48,692 bases of DNA from Candidatus Alcyoniella australis (GCA_030765605.1 JAVCCG010000004.1:1-48692); one strand, 5' to 3'. Shown: positions 25,598-34,778, counted from the first letter of the stretch. Notes: generated from the sequence alone by a model not told the origin. Numbers and translations are program-made.

Positions 25598-27046
25598 ATG
25601 TTTACCAATAATAACTGTGCGCGGGCCTTGATCCTTGTAATTACAGGGCTGCTGCTGCTTGCCGGTTGCGGTCCCAAACAAGTCCAGACGGCTGAAGATC
25701 CCTATGCCCAGGCGGCGCAGCAGGCCCAGGCGCACAGCGGCCGGACCTCGCTGGACACCACCGGCCTGTTCCAAGAGGGTGTGCGGCGCTTCAAGGCCGG
25801 CGACTACCAGGCCGCGGCACAGGTCTGGGAACAACTGCTGTCCGTAACGCCGCCGAATTTCGTCCAGGCCTACCAGACGCATTTCAACCTCGGCGTGGCC
25901 TACCTGCGCCTGGACCAGCCGTACAACGCGGCCCCGCACTTCGCACGGGCCGCGGGGATCGAGCCGGAGAATCCCAAGGCCTGGGTGATGCTCGGCCAGG
26001 CGCTGCTGATCAACGAGCGCTTTCCCGAGGCCCGCGAGGCCGTGGAAAAGGCCCTGGAGATCTCACCGAAAATGCCCGAGGCGCTGATCACCGCGGCGGC
26101 CGTGAACTATAACCTCGGCGACTACCCCGGCGCGGCGACCAACTACGAGAACGCCCTGGGCGTGGGCGCCGACGTCGAGACCGCGCGCCAGGGGATGGCC
26201 GCGTCGCACCTAGCCTGGGGGCACGAACTGCTCAACGCCGGCGACCCCTCGTCCGCGGTCTCGCACCTGCTGCGCGCGCATCAGCTGGAGCCCGACCGGC
26301 CCGAGGCGGCCTACCTGCTGGGACGGGCCTATATCGAGATGGGCAACCTGGACAAGGGGATCGAATCGCTGCAGCGCGCCCAGAGCATCGACCCGGATTG
26401 GGTCGCCGAGCATCGCGACGACTTCGCACCCTACGCCGAGCTCGGCGGCCAAAACGCCCGGGCCCACATCGACGTGGCGCAGAACTTGGTCGACACGGGC
26501 AAGTACGACCTGGCGGCAGCGGCCTACGAGAAGGCTCTCGAGGTCGACTGGCACCAGCCGCAGCTGCAGCTGACCCTCGCCCGGCTCTACAGCCGGCAGT
26601 TGGGCCAATCCGCGCCCGCGATCGAGCACTATCGAGCGTTCATCACCCTCCTCCCCCTCGACGCGGCGGTCCCCCAGGCGCGTAAAGAGATGGAGCTGCT
26701 CGAGGGGCCGCCGGAAGACACGGCGATCCGCATGGTCAAGGTCGAGGTCGGGCTGGGGCGCGATCCACTAAGCACCGACTTGACGGCCACCGGCCAAAGT
26801 TTCCCCATCGGCTCCGAGGTCTATCGCCAGATCGTGCTCACCGGACTGTGGGGGCGGCACGTGATCGTCAAGAAGACCTACAGGCCCGGCGGAACCCTGT
26901 ACTATGCCGAGCCGATCGAGCTGGAGTTCTTCACCAAATTCGTGCGCCTGCTGAGCAAGGATCGGATGTCATCGCGCGGAACGTGGCGCCAGATGTGGTA
27001 CGTTGACGCCGTACTGGTCGGTACGGTCGAATGGACCGTCGAATGA
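25598..27046 (+). CDS. TPR-repeat lipoprotein
   Basis: A 482-residue lipoprotein with lipobox LAGC near residue 23. From about 50 to 370 it is built of TPR units, for example NPKAWVMLGQALLINERFPE, RPEAAYLLGRAYIEMGNLDK and YDLAAAAYEKALEVD. The last 100 residues form a separate beta-rich domain (GQSFPIGSEVYRQIVLTG). TPR lipoproteins usually scaffold envelope or pilus complexes; the partner is unknown. The ATG at 25598 places the signal at the N-terminus; a longer reading from 25559 would start inside the promoter spacer. The PilZ gene follows after 10 nt. Confidence 0.82.
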   Translation: MFTNNNCARALILVITGLLLLAGCGPKQVQTAEDPYAQAAQQAQAHSGRTSLDTTGLFQEGVRRFKAGDYQAAAQVWEQLLSVTPPNFVQAYQTHFNLGVAYLRLDQPYNAAPHFARAAGIEPENPKAWVMLGQALLINERFPEAREAVEKALEISPKMPEALITAAAVNYNLGDYPGAATNYENALGVGADVETARQGMAASHLAWGHELLNAGDPSSAVSHLLRAHQLEPDRPEAAYLLGRAYIEMGNLDKGIESLQRAQSIDPDWVAEHRDDFAPYAELGGQNARAHIDVAQNLVDTGKYDLAAAAYEKALEVDWHQPQLQLTLARLYSRQLGQSAPAIEHYRAFITLLPLDAAVPQARKEMELLEGPPEDTAIRMVKVEVGLGRDPLSTDLTATGQSFPIGSEVYRQIVLTGLWGRHVIVKKTYRPGGTLYYAEPIELEFFTKFVRLLSKDRMSSRGTWRQMWYVDAVLVGTVEWTVE

Positions 27047-27056
27047 GGAGATCCCG

Positions 27057-27428
27057 ATGACAAAACGCAAAGGCTCGGAAAAAAGAAAGACTCCCCGAGC
27101 CAGTGTGCGAACCAAGGTCGAGATCGACTACCAAATCGACAGCGAAGATACGTTCCTGTTCGAATACGCGAGCAACGTAAGTCGCGACGGCATCTTTCTC
27201 CAGACCAAGTCCCCGCTGGAGATCGGCACCCGGCTGATGCTCAAGTTCGAGCTGGCCGACGAGGGGCGCACGATCGAGACCAACGGCGAAGTGATGTGGA
27301 TCAACCCCTACCGTCCCGACGGCGAGAACATTAACCCCGGGATGGGCATCAATTTCATCGACCTGTCCGCAAAGGACAAAGAGGCGATCAGCAGGTTGGT
27401 TGGAAAAAAAGCATACTTAGCGGACTGA
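27057..27428 (+). CDS. PilZ-domain c-di-GMP-binding protein
   Basis: A 123-residue cytosolic single-domain PilZ protein. Both c-di-GMP motifs are present: RASVR (RxxxR) near residue 15 and NVSRDG (NxSxxG) near 40. The core strand EVMWINPYRPDG and the closing GMGINFIDLSAKDKEAISRLV region (partly quoted: GMGINFIDLS) resemble the PilZ subfamily common in Myxococcus-like bacteria. It would change the activity of a motility or envelope partner on ligand binding. GAGGAG sits 6 nt ahead of the ATG. It lies between a TPR lipoprotein and a HAMP protein, both possible partners. Confidence 0.88.
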   Translation: MTKRKGSEKRKTPRASVRTKVEIDYQIDSEDTFLFEYASNVSRDGIFLQTKSPLEIGTRLMLKFELADEGRTIETNGEVMWINPYRPDGENINPGMGINFIDLSAKDKEAISRLVGKKAYLAD

Positions 27429-27476
27429 CCCGCTTGCCCTGAAGCGATCCGCCCGACTGCGGCAAGGAGTTGACAG

Positions 27477-28004
27477 ATGAGCACGCAACCGCAAGCGCAA
27501 CACAATAGACGGCGCCGCTACTTCATCGACAAGCGCATCCAAAGCCGGATGATCGGGCTGACCGTGCTGTTCACGGTGCTGTTCGCTTCCTTTGCCGTGG
27601 CGCTGGTCAAGGTCAACAGCGGCGGCGGCGACAACCTGATGATCATCGCGATCACCGGCATCGCCCTGGTGCTGACCCTGTTCATCATCTACTACGGGCT
27701 GCGCTTCACGCACCGTATCGTCGGTCCGATCTACGCCTTCAACCGCCACATCGCCCAGGTGCGCGACGGGCGCTACAAGAACGACCTGCGGCTGCGCAAA
27801 GACGACGAGTTCCAGAACCTGGCGATCAGCTTCAACACCATGCTCAGCCGTCTCCGCGAACGCAGCGAGCAGGGCGTGGAGCTGTGCGATCAGCTCAACG
27901 CCGAACTGGACAAGCTCGAGGGAATCGACGCCGCGACGCTAAGCAAAATCAAGCAGCAGATCGAGCAGTTCAAAAAGCAGCAGGAGACGCTGCTCCAGTC
28001 ATAG
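27477..28004 (+). CDS. HAMP-domain membrane protein without a visible output domain
   Basis: A 175-residue protein with two membrane helices (about 24-45 and 55-76), almost no periplasmic part between them, and a HAMP domain (about 77-128: HRIVGPIYAFNRHIAQVRDG, DEFQNLAISFNTML). A coiled coil follows (130-175, ELDKLEGIDAATLSKIKQQ). It resembles the membrane and HAMP part of chemoreceptors or kinases but ends before any signalling module. It may relay signals by helix movement to a partner such as the adjacent PilZ protein; this is inference. Confidence 0.8.
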   Translation: MSTQPQAQHNRRRRYFIDKRIQSRMIGLTVLFTVLFASFAVALVKVNSGGGDNLMIIAITGIALVLTLFIIYYGLRFTHRIVGPIYAFNRHIAQVRDGRYKNDLRLRKDDEFQNLAISFNTMLSRLRERSEQGVELCDQLNAELDKLEGIDAATLSKIKQQIEQFKKQQETLLQS

Positions 28005-28043
28005 CGACAATCGTCGAATCCTATTTTACGGAAAGCAACGGCG

Positions 28044-28643
28044 ATGAAACCCCGCTTGGCCGAATTCATCAAATCCGCAGCGCAGCCCGGCGACTATCCG
28101 CAGCCCGGGCCGCCGGAGATCGCCTTTGCCGGGCGCTCGAACGTGGGCAAGTCCAGCCTGATCAACGGCCTGCTGGGCCGTAAAAAGCTGGCCAAGGTCA
28201 GTCAGAGCCCGGGCAAGACCCGACTGATCAACTTCTTCGCCATTGAGGGCGACCGGCTGCGCCTAGTCGATTTGCCCGGCTACGGCTACGCCAAGGTCTC
28301 CAAGGTCGAACGCTCGTCGTGGCGCACGATGATCGAACGCTACATCGACCAACGCGAGACCCTGGCCGCGGTGGTGCTGCTGACCGACTCGCGCCGCGGG
28401 CTGCAGGACTGGGAAATGGGGTTGATGAGCTGGCTGGCCGACCAGGGTCTGCCGTTTTTACTGACGCTGACCAAGGTCGACAAGCTCAAGCGCAACGAGA
28501 TCGAGAAGCTCAAACGCGAAATGCACGGCAAGTTCGGGCTGCAACCCGGCGACTACGCGCTGACCTCCGCTGCCAAGGGTTCCGGCCTTCCCGAGCTGTG
28601 GCGCCGGATCGAAACCCTGGCCCTACCGCCCGAGATCGCTTGA
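28044..28643 (+). CDS. engB: ribosome-biogenesis GTPase EngB/YsxC
   Basis: A 199-residue TRAFAC GTPase needed for large-subunit assembly. G1 is GRSNVGKSSLIN near residue 32, G2 lies in SPGKTRLINFF, G3 is DLPGYGYAKV near 76, G4 is TKVDKL near 140 and G5 is TSAAKGSGL near 173. Length is normal. It lies 39 nt after the HAMP gene on the same strand and converges on the propeller gene 6 nt later. Confidence 0.93.
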   Translation: MKPRLAEFIKSAAQPGDYPQPGPPEIAFAGRSNVGKSSLINGLLGRKKLAKVSQSPGKTRLINFFAIEGDRLRLVDLPGYGYAKVSKVERSSWRTMIERYIDQRETLAAVVLLTDSRRGLQDWEMGLMSWLADQGLPFLLTLTKVDKLKRNEIEKLKREMHGKFGLQPGDYALTSAAKGSGLPELWRRIETLALPPEIA

Positions 28644-28649
28644 CACGGC

Positions 28650-30362
28650 TCAGATCCCCCGATTCATTCCCAGCAACGATCTGAACACGGCATTGGCCGA
28701 GTTGAGCAGGAGATAGAACGGATCAAGGCGCTGCAGGACGCGCGTCCGCTCGTCCGAGTCTGCCCGCGCCAGATCCAGTTGCCAGGCTCCTTGGCCCTGG
28801 GTGGTGAAATAGAATTTATCCCTTTGCTGATCGACCTCGCCCCACCTGGCCCAGCCGCGAGCGGTCAGCCTCCGCACCAGGCGGAAGTCGTCCAGTTGCC
28901 GGATCTCGATGATCGGCGAGAACCCGCAGGTGATGATCCAGCGCTGTTTGTCGTAGATCGCCATGCGGCGCACTCCGGGTACGCTGTCGGCCCAGCGTAG
29001 GAAGCGATAGTCAGAGCGGTCGACCACCAGCAGCCGCCCCAACAGCGGAAAGCTGACGATCAGCCGGTCGGTCGCCGGGTCAAGCACGATCTGCTCGGGC
29101 CAGGCGGGAACCTCAATCGAGCGCCGGACCTCCAACGTACGCGCGTCCAAACAGACCAGGCGGTAATCGACGTCGTCCTCGCTCTCGAGCACGTGGATCT
29201 CGCCATGCTGCGCGTCGGGCAGGGCAAAGGGGATCAGCCCCGATCTCCAGGCCGTGATCCGGTCCATCTCAGGGCTGATCAACGCGATGTCGCCCCAGCG
29301 ATAGGCGTAGAGCAGCCCGTGCTCGGAATCCCACTCGGTCCGCCAGCAGTCGAAGTATTCTTCGTCCCGGGGCGGCGGATCAACCAGCCTGCGGTGTTGG
29401 AGCACCTGCAACGTGTCGGCGTCGAGCAGCAGGCTGTGGCCGAACAGCGGGTTGACGAACGCGGCCTGACGGCGATCAGCGCTCAGGGCCAATCCCTGCA
29501 CCTGAAAGCCGGGGTCGAGTTCAAGCGAGTTGATGATCCTGCGTTGCACAGGGTCGATCAGAATGAACTTACCGGGCTCGTTGGCAAGAATCACGTTCCC
29601 ACTGCGCTCGTTGACCCGCACCTGGTAATAACCCATACCGATGGTGGGGGCGACTTGCTGCAGCAGTCCGTCGACCGACATGCTACGCTCCATCGGCACC
29701 GGCGTTATGATCAACGGACTGAACATCAGGGTTGTTAAAAACAGGATCGGCAACGGCCGATAGATATTCGCAATCCGCCCGGCTTCCCAACGGTAGGCCG
29801 ACCAGACCAAAGCCGGAAGCGCGAGGTCGATCAGCGGAAATAGCCGCAGCACCGCCCTGCGTAGCGGTTCGACCCACTGGCCCGCCGTCTGCAACAACGT
29901 GACGCCGAACACGTTGAGGCCCAGCAGCACAAAGCACCATTTCATGCCGGGCACGCGGAAAACGTACTCATAACGGTAAGTCAGCGTCAGATAGGGCAGA
30001 CCGGCGACCGTGATCGCGCAGACCAACGCCAGTCCCAGCGCCGGTCCGGCCGTGGTTGCCAGCGGGCCGCGTATGCGGGGGATCAGCAGCAGCAGGATCG
30101 TTGCGGGCAGCAGCGCGTAGAACAGCGCGCGCAGCACGTCGATCTCGAGCAAAAGCGCGATGATCGGCAGGGAGCTGGTCTCGAACGCGATGGCCGGGGC
30201 GAGGACAAAACGGAACACCGTTGCCAGAACCGCGAGCTGAAATACAGCCCGAACCGCCCCCAGAATCAAGGCATGCGCCGATCGCTGCGTTCTTACAGCA
30301 TCCTCGTCTCGTATCATTATGAACGGGGTATATAGGGCTTCTCGAAGATTGTCCAACAACAT
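28650..30362 (-). CDS. membrane protein with C-terminal beta-propeller-like domain
   Basis: A 570-residue protein. Residues about 30-225 contain five or six membrane helices. Residues about 235-540 read as a YVTN/WD40-type propeller: repeated blocks such as GNVILANEPGKFILIDP, ALSADRRQAAFVNP and QIVLDPATDRLIVSFPLLGRL, about 40-45 residues apart. I do not recognise a named family. ATG 30362 has a ribosome-like AGGA touching it, while the ATG at 30317 sits just after a promoter-like sequence (30329-30356), so the true start may be 30317. Confidence 0.7.
   Translation of the reverse strand: MLLDNLREALYTPFIMIRDEDAVRTQRSAHALILGAVRAVFQLAVLATVFRFVLAPAIAFETSSLPIIALLLEIDVLRALFYALLPATILLLLIPRIRGPLATTAGPALGLALVCAITVAGLPYLTLTYRYEYVFRVPGMKWCFVLLGLNVFGVTLLQTAGQWVEPLRRAVLRLFPLIDLALPALVWSAYRWEAGRIANIYRPLPILFLTTLMFSPLIITPVPMERSMSVDGLLQQVAPTIGMGYYQVRVNERSGNVILANEPGKFILIDPVQRRIINSLELDPGFQVQGLALSADRRQAAFVNPLFGHSLLLDADTLQVLQHRRLVDPPPRDEEYFDCWRTEWDSEHGLLYAYRWGDIALISPEMDRITAWRSGLIPFALPDAQHGEIHVLESEDDVDYRLVCLDARTLEVRRSIEVPAWPEQIVLDPATDRLIVSFPLLGRLLVVDRSDYRFLRWADSVPGVRRMAIYDKQRWIITCGFSPIIEIRQLDDFRLVRRLTARGWARWGEVDQQRDKFYFTTQGQGAWQLDLARADSDERTRVLQRLDPFYLLLNSANAVFRSLLGMNRGI
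30329..30356 (-). promoter_or_regulatory. putative promoter overlapping the 5' end of the propeller gene
   Basis: On the minus strand TTGGAC (30356-30351) and TATATA (30334-30329) are 16 nt apart. If used, transcription begins near 30322, only about 5 nt before the in-frame ATG at 30317, giving an almost leaderless mRNA. Confidence 0.4.
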
Positions 30363-30412
30363 TCCTGTCGCCGGTAAACAACCGCATGCCGCGAGGTGAT
30401 ACTATTTTGCGG

Positions 30413-31669
30413 ATGAGCCGCGAGCGACGCACCCCGGGATGGACCCCGCAACGGGTCGGCTATTATCTTTACCTGGCCTTCCTGTTGCTGATGGTGCTGC
30501 TGCTACGGCCGCTGAACTCCGAGGGGCTGCTCTCGTTCGAGCTGCTCGACGCGCTTATTACCATCGAGGACAGCACGGGGCTGGCCCAGCAGGCGCGAGT
30601 GCCGCCCGCTGCCGCGTTGACCCTCGGATACGCGGCGCTGTTGCCCTCCGCGCTGCTGGACTCTCTGGCGCCCGACCGCGATCATTTGTCGCTGCTGACG
30701 GCCGGTCTGGGCTGGTTGGCACTGGCCGCGGGCTTACTGCTCGCCGGACTGTCGTTGCCGCGCGAGACGCGCCTGGCCGCGCTGCCCGCGGCCCTGGTCG
30801 TCTTGGCGGGCAGTCCGGCCCTGGGCCGGGCGTTTGTCGATCCGTTGCCGAGCTTCGGCCTGGCCGCACTGGGAGCCGGAGCGCTGCTCTATCTGCGCTC
30901 GCGTCTGCAGGGCGACGAGGGAGTGCAAGCCTACCTCGGCCTGGGCCTGCTCTGCGGGCTGTGCACCGCAGCCGGAACGGTCGCGGCCGCGCTGCTGCTG
31001 CTGCCGCTGCTCAACGCCCTGCGCTCCCGAAGCATCTGGCGCAATACCGCGGCCCTGGCCCTCGGCGCGCTAGTCGGCGGCCTGCCCGCCCTGGCGACCC
31101 TCTGGGCCTTTGACAACGCCTGGACCGTGCCTGCCGCGGCCCAGCTCGTGCGCGGCACAATCGACCTGGCGCCCTGGCTGCCACTGGGGCTGATCGCCCT
31201 GGCCGGCGCGATCCTGGAGCTGCGTGCTCGGCCGCTGGAGAGCGTCGCGCTGTTTACAGCCGCTCTGCTGACGGCCCTCTCGATACAGGGAAGCTGGCTG
31301 GACGATGCTGCGGGCGCGGCATTGCCCTTGGCCCTGGTGCTCGGGGCACGGCTGCTGCAGCGCGTCGGTCGTCCGTTCAACTGGGTGCTGACCGCGACCG
31401 CAGTGGTCGGCGGGCTGGTGTTGTACGCTGAACTCCACGGCGGCGCATCGGCCTTGCACAGTCTGACCAACGCGGACCTGGGCCTGGACCGACCGGCCGC
31501 ACTGCCGATTGTCGTTACGGCGCTGCTTGCCGCGCCGCTGTTTTTAATCGGACTGCCGCGGCTGCTCGCGCCCGCACCACAGCGCCCGCAATTCCCGTCC
31601 CGCGCGCTACTGGCGATTGACCTTACCTTGCTTGCGCTGGTGCTGCTTACCTGTCTTGCGTCATATTGA
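30413..31669 (+). CDS. polytopic membrane protein of unknown function
   Basis: A 418-residue, very Leu/Ala-rich protein with about ten predicted membrane helices separated by short loops. After the first helix a loop, LNSEGLLSFELLDALITIED, recalls the first periplasmic loop of glycosyltransferase-39-like proteins, but no clear catalytic DxD or DE pair is visible. A TTG at 30407, with GAGGTGAT 6 nt upstream, is an equally good start. It overlaps the frame of the next gene slightly and is divergent from the propeller membrane protein. Confidence 0.65.
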   Translation: MSRERRTPGWTPQRVGYYLYLAFLLLMVLLLRPLNSEGLLSFELLDALITIEDSTGLAQQARVPPAAALTLGYAALLPSALLDSLAPDRDHLSLLTAGLGWLALAAGLLLAGLSLPRETRLAALPAALVVLAGSPALGRAFVDPLPSFGLAALGAGALLYLRSRLQGDEGVQAYLGLGLLCGLCTAAGTVAAALLLLPLLNALRSRSIWRNTAALALGALVGGLPALATLWAFDNAWTVPAAAQLVRGTIDLAPWLPLGLIALAGAILELRARPLESVALFTAALLTALSIQGSWLDDAAGAALPLALVLGARLLQRVGRPFNWVLTATAVVGGLVLYAELHGGASALHSLTNADLGLDRPAALPIVVTALLAAPLFLIGLPRLLAPAPQRPQFPSRALLAIDLTLLALVLLTCLASY

Positions 31670-31734
31670 CTAAGACTGGAGCGAACATATCGTGTCCCCC
31701 GGTGTCTGATATCAATCAAGGAGCGAGGGCAACG

Positions 31735-32646
31735 GTGAGTAAACCGATTCCGCGCAGAAAGTTCATCGAACGGGCGAGCGAGATCGGCCTGCTGTTGTTC
31801 GCGCCGATGGGGCTGATCGAGTCGCCGCCGGGCCAGGCTCCCAAGCCCCCTGCTCCGCTGACCATCGCCGCTTCCACAACGAGCCACAGGTCGAGCTACT
31901 CGTTTGTCGGATCGAGCGACCCGGGGTTTGCCGAACGATTCGTGGGCGAGCGTAAGACGTTCAACATCGAGTGGATGAAGATCCTCGGCGTGGCGGACAT
32001 CGACATCTCGTTCGACCGCGGCTCGGCCGAGCACCGCTACAACACCAGCTTCGTGCTCAAGCTGCGCAACATCTACAGCGCGCTGTCGCGCTACGGCGAG
32101 ATGAAGATCCAAAGCGAGTTGATCAGCGGCACCCAGCGCGGCAAGTACCGGCTGATGCCGTTGCGCACGATGGTCGAGCACACGTTCAAGGGCGATCTCT
32201 ACGTGCGCCAATACAAGTTTGACTACGACAAGCACAGCTACAATTTGCGCAAAACCAAGAACGGCGTGGAGACCCGCAACCGCGACTACACCTTCCGGCC
32301 CAACCGGGTCTACGACGATCCGTCCAGCGCCTTTTGGAATTTGCGCGCCGGGATCTACGGCGACCCAACCCCGGGCAGACATTTCAAAATTCGCTCCCTG
32401 CGCTTTGCCGGACTCAAGCGTTACGAGGGCGACGTGCTCAAAACCGACCAGCTCGAGCCGGTCTCGTTGCTGCTCACAGCCTACCCGCAGGTGCACACCG
32501 TGCTTTCGGTCGACCTCTCCAAGCAATTGTTCCTGGGCAAGCCCGGCGGCAAGGTCTACATCGGCTTTGACAAGAAGATGCAGCCGCACTTCGGCCTGAT
32601 CCCGAACATCCCCTCGGTCGGCGACGTGTTTGCGCTAAAGAAGTAG
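31735..32646 (+). CDS. DUF3108-like exported protein with a Tat-like leader
   Basis: A 303-residue protein. The N-terminus PRRKFIERASEIGLLLFAP resembles a twin-arginine leader. The mature part has the DUF3108 layout: VGERKTFNIEWMKILGV near 70, repeated beta strands with LKLRNIYSALSRYGEMKIQS, a middle RTMVEHTF block and YDDPSSAFWNLRA. DUF3108 proteins are envelope beta-sandwiches of unknown biochemical role. The GTG at 31735 has AAGGAG 11 nt upstream; a longer reading from 31666 overlaps the previous gene and lacks a leader. Family assignment is by eye and moderate. Confidence 0.68.
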   Translation: MSKPIPRRKFIERASEIGLLLFAPMGLIESPPGQAPKPPAPLTIAASTTSHRSSYSFVGSSDPGFAERFVGERKTFNIEWMKILGVADIDISFDRGSAEHRYNTSFVLKLRNIYSALSRYGEMKIQSELISGTQRGKYRLMPLRTMVEHTFKGDLYVRQYKFDYDKHSYNLRKTKNGVETRNRDYTFRPNRVYDDPSSAFWNLRAGIYGDPTPGRHFKIRSLRFAGLKRYEGDVLKTDQLEPVSLLLTAYPQVHTVLSVDLSKQLFLGKPGGKVYIGFDKKMQPHFGLIPNIPSVGDVFALKK

Positions 32647-32689
32647 AGAAACGCACATCACCACGGTAGTAATACAGCGTGCCTCTGCG

Positions 32690-32745
32690 CGACGCGGGGC
32701 AATGATCAGCGTACTACGCGTGCCATGCGGGCACCTCAAAGGTGC
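32690..32745 (-). repeat. intergenic hairpin repeat, copy 3 (between convergent genes)
   Basis: The hairpin GCACCT-CAA-AGGTGC (32731-32745) is identical to the one in copy 1. In the sense of the transketolase gene it lies 32 nt after the stop and is followed by CCGCATGGCACGCGTAGTACG, the tail seen in alternate units of the 13.3-kb array (quoted part: CCGCATGGC, CGTAGTACG). It lies between convergent genes. Confidence 0.75.
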
Positions 32746-32777
32746 GATAGATCAATCTCTTGATCTTGTACCCGCCC

Positions 32778-34778
32778 TCACCCCAGGTGGGTGCGGATCC
32801 GTTGGGCTACCTGCTCGGGGGTAAAGCCGAACTTCTCGGCGATCACCTTGTCCGGTGCGGAAGCGCCGAAGCGATCGACGCTGATGATCAGCCCGCGATC
32901 TCCGGCCAGCTTGTACCAGGGTTCGGCGCTGCCCAGCTCGATGCAGACGCGCGGCAGGTCCGGCGGCAGCACGTCGTTGAGGTACTCCGGCGGTTGGGCC
33001 GCAAAGCGTTCGAGCCAGGGGACCGAGACGATGCGCAGGCCCGTGCCCGCCTCGCCCAGGGCCTTGCGCGCGGCGAAGGCCAACGCGACCTCGGAGCCCG
33101 TGGCCAACAGCACGGCGCGCGGCGCTGCCAAAGCCTCGGAGACCACGTATCCGCCGCGGGCCAAAAGTTCGATACTCATCGGCACGCGCCCCTCGAGTTG
33201 CGCCAGTTTCTGGCGACTGAGAATCAGCGCGGTCGGTCCGTCTCGCCGTGCCAGGGCCGCGGTCCAGCACGCCGCGGTCTCGGCCGCGTCGGCCGGGCGC
33301 AGCACCGCCAGGTTGGGAATCAGCCGCAACGCGGCCACGTGCTCTACCGGCTGATGGGTCGGGCCGTCCTCGCCGACCATCAGGCTGTCGTGGCTGAACA
33401 GGAAGATCGTGCGTATGCCCATCAGCGCCGCGAGCCTGATCGACGGACGCATGTAGTCGGAGAAAACCAGGAACGTGGCGGTGTAGGGGATCGCGCTGCC
33501 CGACAGCGCCAGGCCGTTGGCAATGGCGCCCATCGCATGCTCGCGGACGCCGAAGTGGATATTGCGGCCCAGCATGTTATCGCGAGACAGCGATTGTTCG
33601 GCCGCCACAGTGCTCTTGTTCGACGGACCCAGGTCGGCCGAGCCGCCGATCAAGGCCGGCACCGCGGCCGAGGCTGCGGCCAAAGCCTTGCCCGACAGTC
33701 CGCGGGTGGCCGCATCGCCATCCGGGCAGGCCGCCGTCAGCCGCTGGAACAGATCCTCGGGCAGCTCGCAGCCCATCAGCGCGTCCCAGCGCTGCGCGGA
33801 CTGCGGATGCTCGGCAAGCCAGGCGGCCAGCGCGCGCTTGTGCTTGCGACGCGTTCGTTCGCCGCGACGTGCGGCCTTGGCAAACGGCTCACGCGCCTGG
33901 TCGGGCACCAGGAACGTCGGCTGCTCGGGCCAACCCAGACAGCGCTTGGTGCACGCCGACTCTTCCGAGCCCAGGGGCGCTCCGTGGCAGACCTCGCAGT
34001 CGCACTTGCCCGGGCTGCCCGCGCCGATATGAGTCCGGGCGATCACCAGGCACGGCGCGCCCTGGTGCTTAATCGCACGCTTGATCGTGCGGGCCAACGC
34101 CTCGCGGTCGTGGCCGTCGCAGCGCAGCACCTTCCAGCCGTAGGCAGCGAAACGCTTGCCCACGTCCTCGCTGTGGGACAGATCGAGATTGCCCTCGATA
34201 GTGATCTGATTGGCATCGTAGAGCGCCACCAGGTTGTCCAGGCCCCAATGGCCGGCCAACGAGGCGCTCTCAGCTGATACACCCTCCATCAGGTCGCCAT
34301 CGGAGACTATGGTGAAAACGCGGTAGCCGATGGGATCGAAGGCGCCGTGGTTGAACTCGGCGGCCGAGCGCTTGCCGGCCAGGGCCATGCCCACGGCCAT
34401 GCCCAGGCCCTGACCCAGCGGCCCGGTGGTGCATTCGACTCCCGGCAGGTGCAGCTCGGGATGTCCCGGAGTCTGCGAGCCCCACTGGCGGAACTGCTTG
34501 ATGTCTTCCAGCGAGATTTTAAAACCGCTGAGGTGCAGCAGGGCGTAGAGCAGCATCGAGGCGTGTCCGGCCGAGAGCACGAAGCGATCGCGGTCGACCC
34601 ATTGCGGGTCCGAGGGCGCAAAGCGCAGAAAGCGCGTCCAGAGCACATAGGCCATGTCGGCCGCGCCCAGCGGCATGCCCGGGTGACCCGAGCCGGCTTT
34701 CTCGATCGCGTCGACCGCGAGCATCTTGATTGTGTTTACCGCAAGCTGATCCGTCTCCTGGTCGATCCTGAGAACCAT
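32778..34778 (-). CDS. tkt: transketolase
   Basis: A 666-residue thiamine-diphosphate enzyme of the pentose phosphate pathway that moves two-carbon units between sugar phosphates. Seen: KAGSGHPGMPLGAADM near 28, GPLGQGLGMAVG near 115, the TPP motif starting GDGDLMEG near 155, and the C-terminal half with GEDGPTHQPVEH near 465 and GSEVALA near 565. The ATG at 34778 has GGGGGG 6 nt upstream. Odd point: where the family has a Gly-rich loop before HGAPLG, this protein reads GKCDCEVCHGAPLG, and two more Cys follow (C259, C261, C264, C276, C280). It faces the CPBP gene across a divergent gap of 140 nt. Confidence 0.93.
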   Translation of the reverse strand: MVLRIDQETDQLAVNTIKMLAVDAIEKAGSGHPGMPLGAADMAYVLWTRFLRFAPSDPQWVDRDRFVLSAGHASMLLYALLHLSGFKISLEDIKQFRQWGSQTPGHPELHLPGVECTTGPLGQGLGMAVGMALAGKRSAAEFNHGAFDPIGYRVFTIVSDGDLMEGVSAESASLAGHWGLDNLVALYDANQITIEGNLDLSHSEDVGKRFAAYGWKVLRCDGHDREALARTIKRAIKHQGAPCLVIARTHIGAGSPGKCDCEVCHGAPLGSEESACTKRCLGWPEQPTFLVPDQAREPFAKAARRGERTRRKHKRALAAWLAEHPQSAQRWDALMGCELPEDLFQRLTAACPDGDAATRGLSGKALAAASAAVPALIGGSADLGPSNKSTVAAEQSLSRDNMLGRNIHFGVREHAMGAIANGLALSGSAIPYTATFLVFSDYMRPSIRLAALMGIRTIFLFSHDSLMVGEDGPTHQPVEHVAALRLIPNLAVLRPADAAETAACWTAALARRDGPTALILSRQKLAQLEGRVPMSIELLARGGYVVSEALAAPRAVLLATGSEVALAFAARKALGEAGTGLRIVSVPWLERFAAQPPEYLNDVLPPDLPRVCIELGSAEPWYKLAGDRGLIISVDRFGASAPDKVIAEKFGFTPEQVAQRIRTHLG

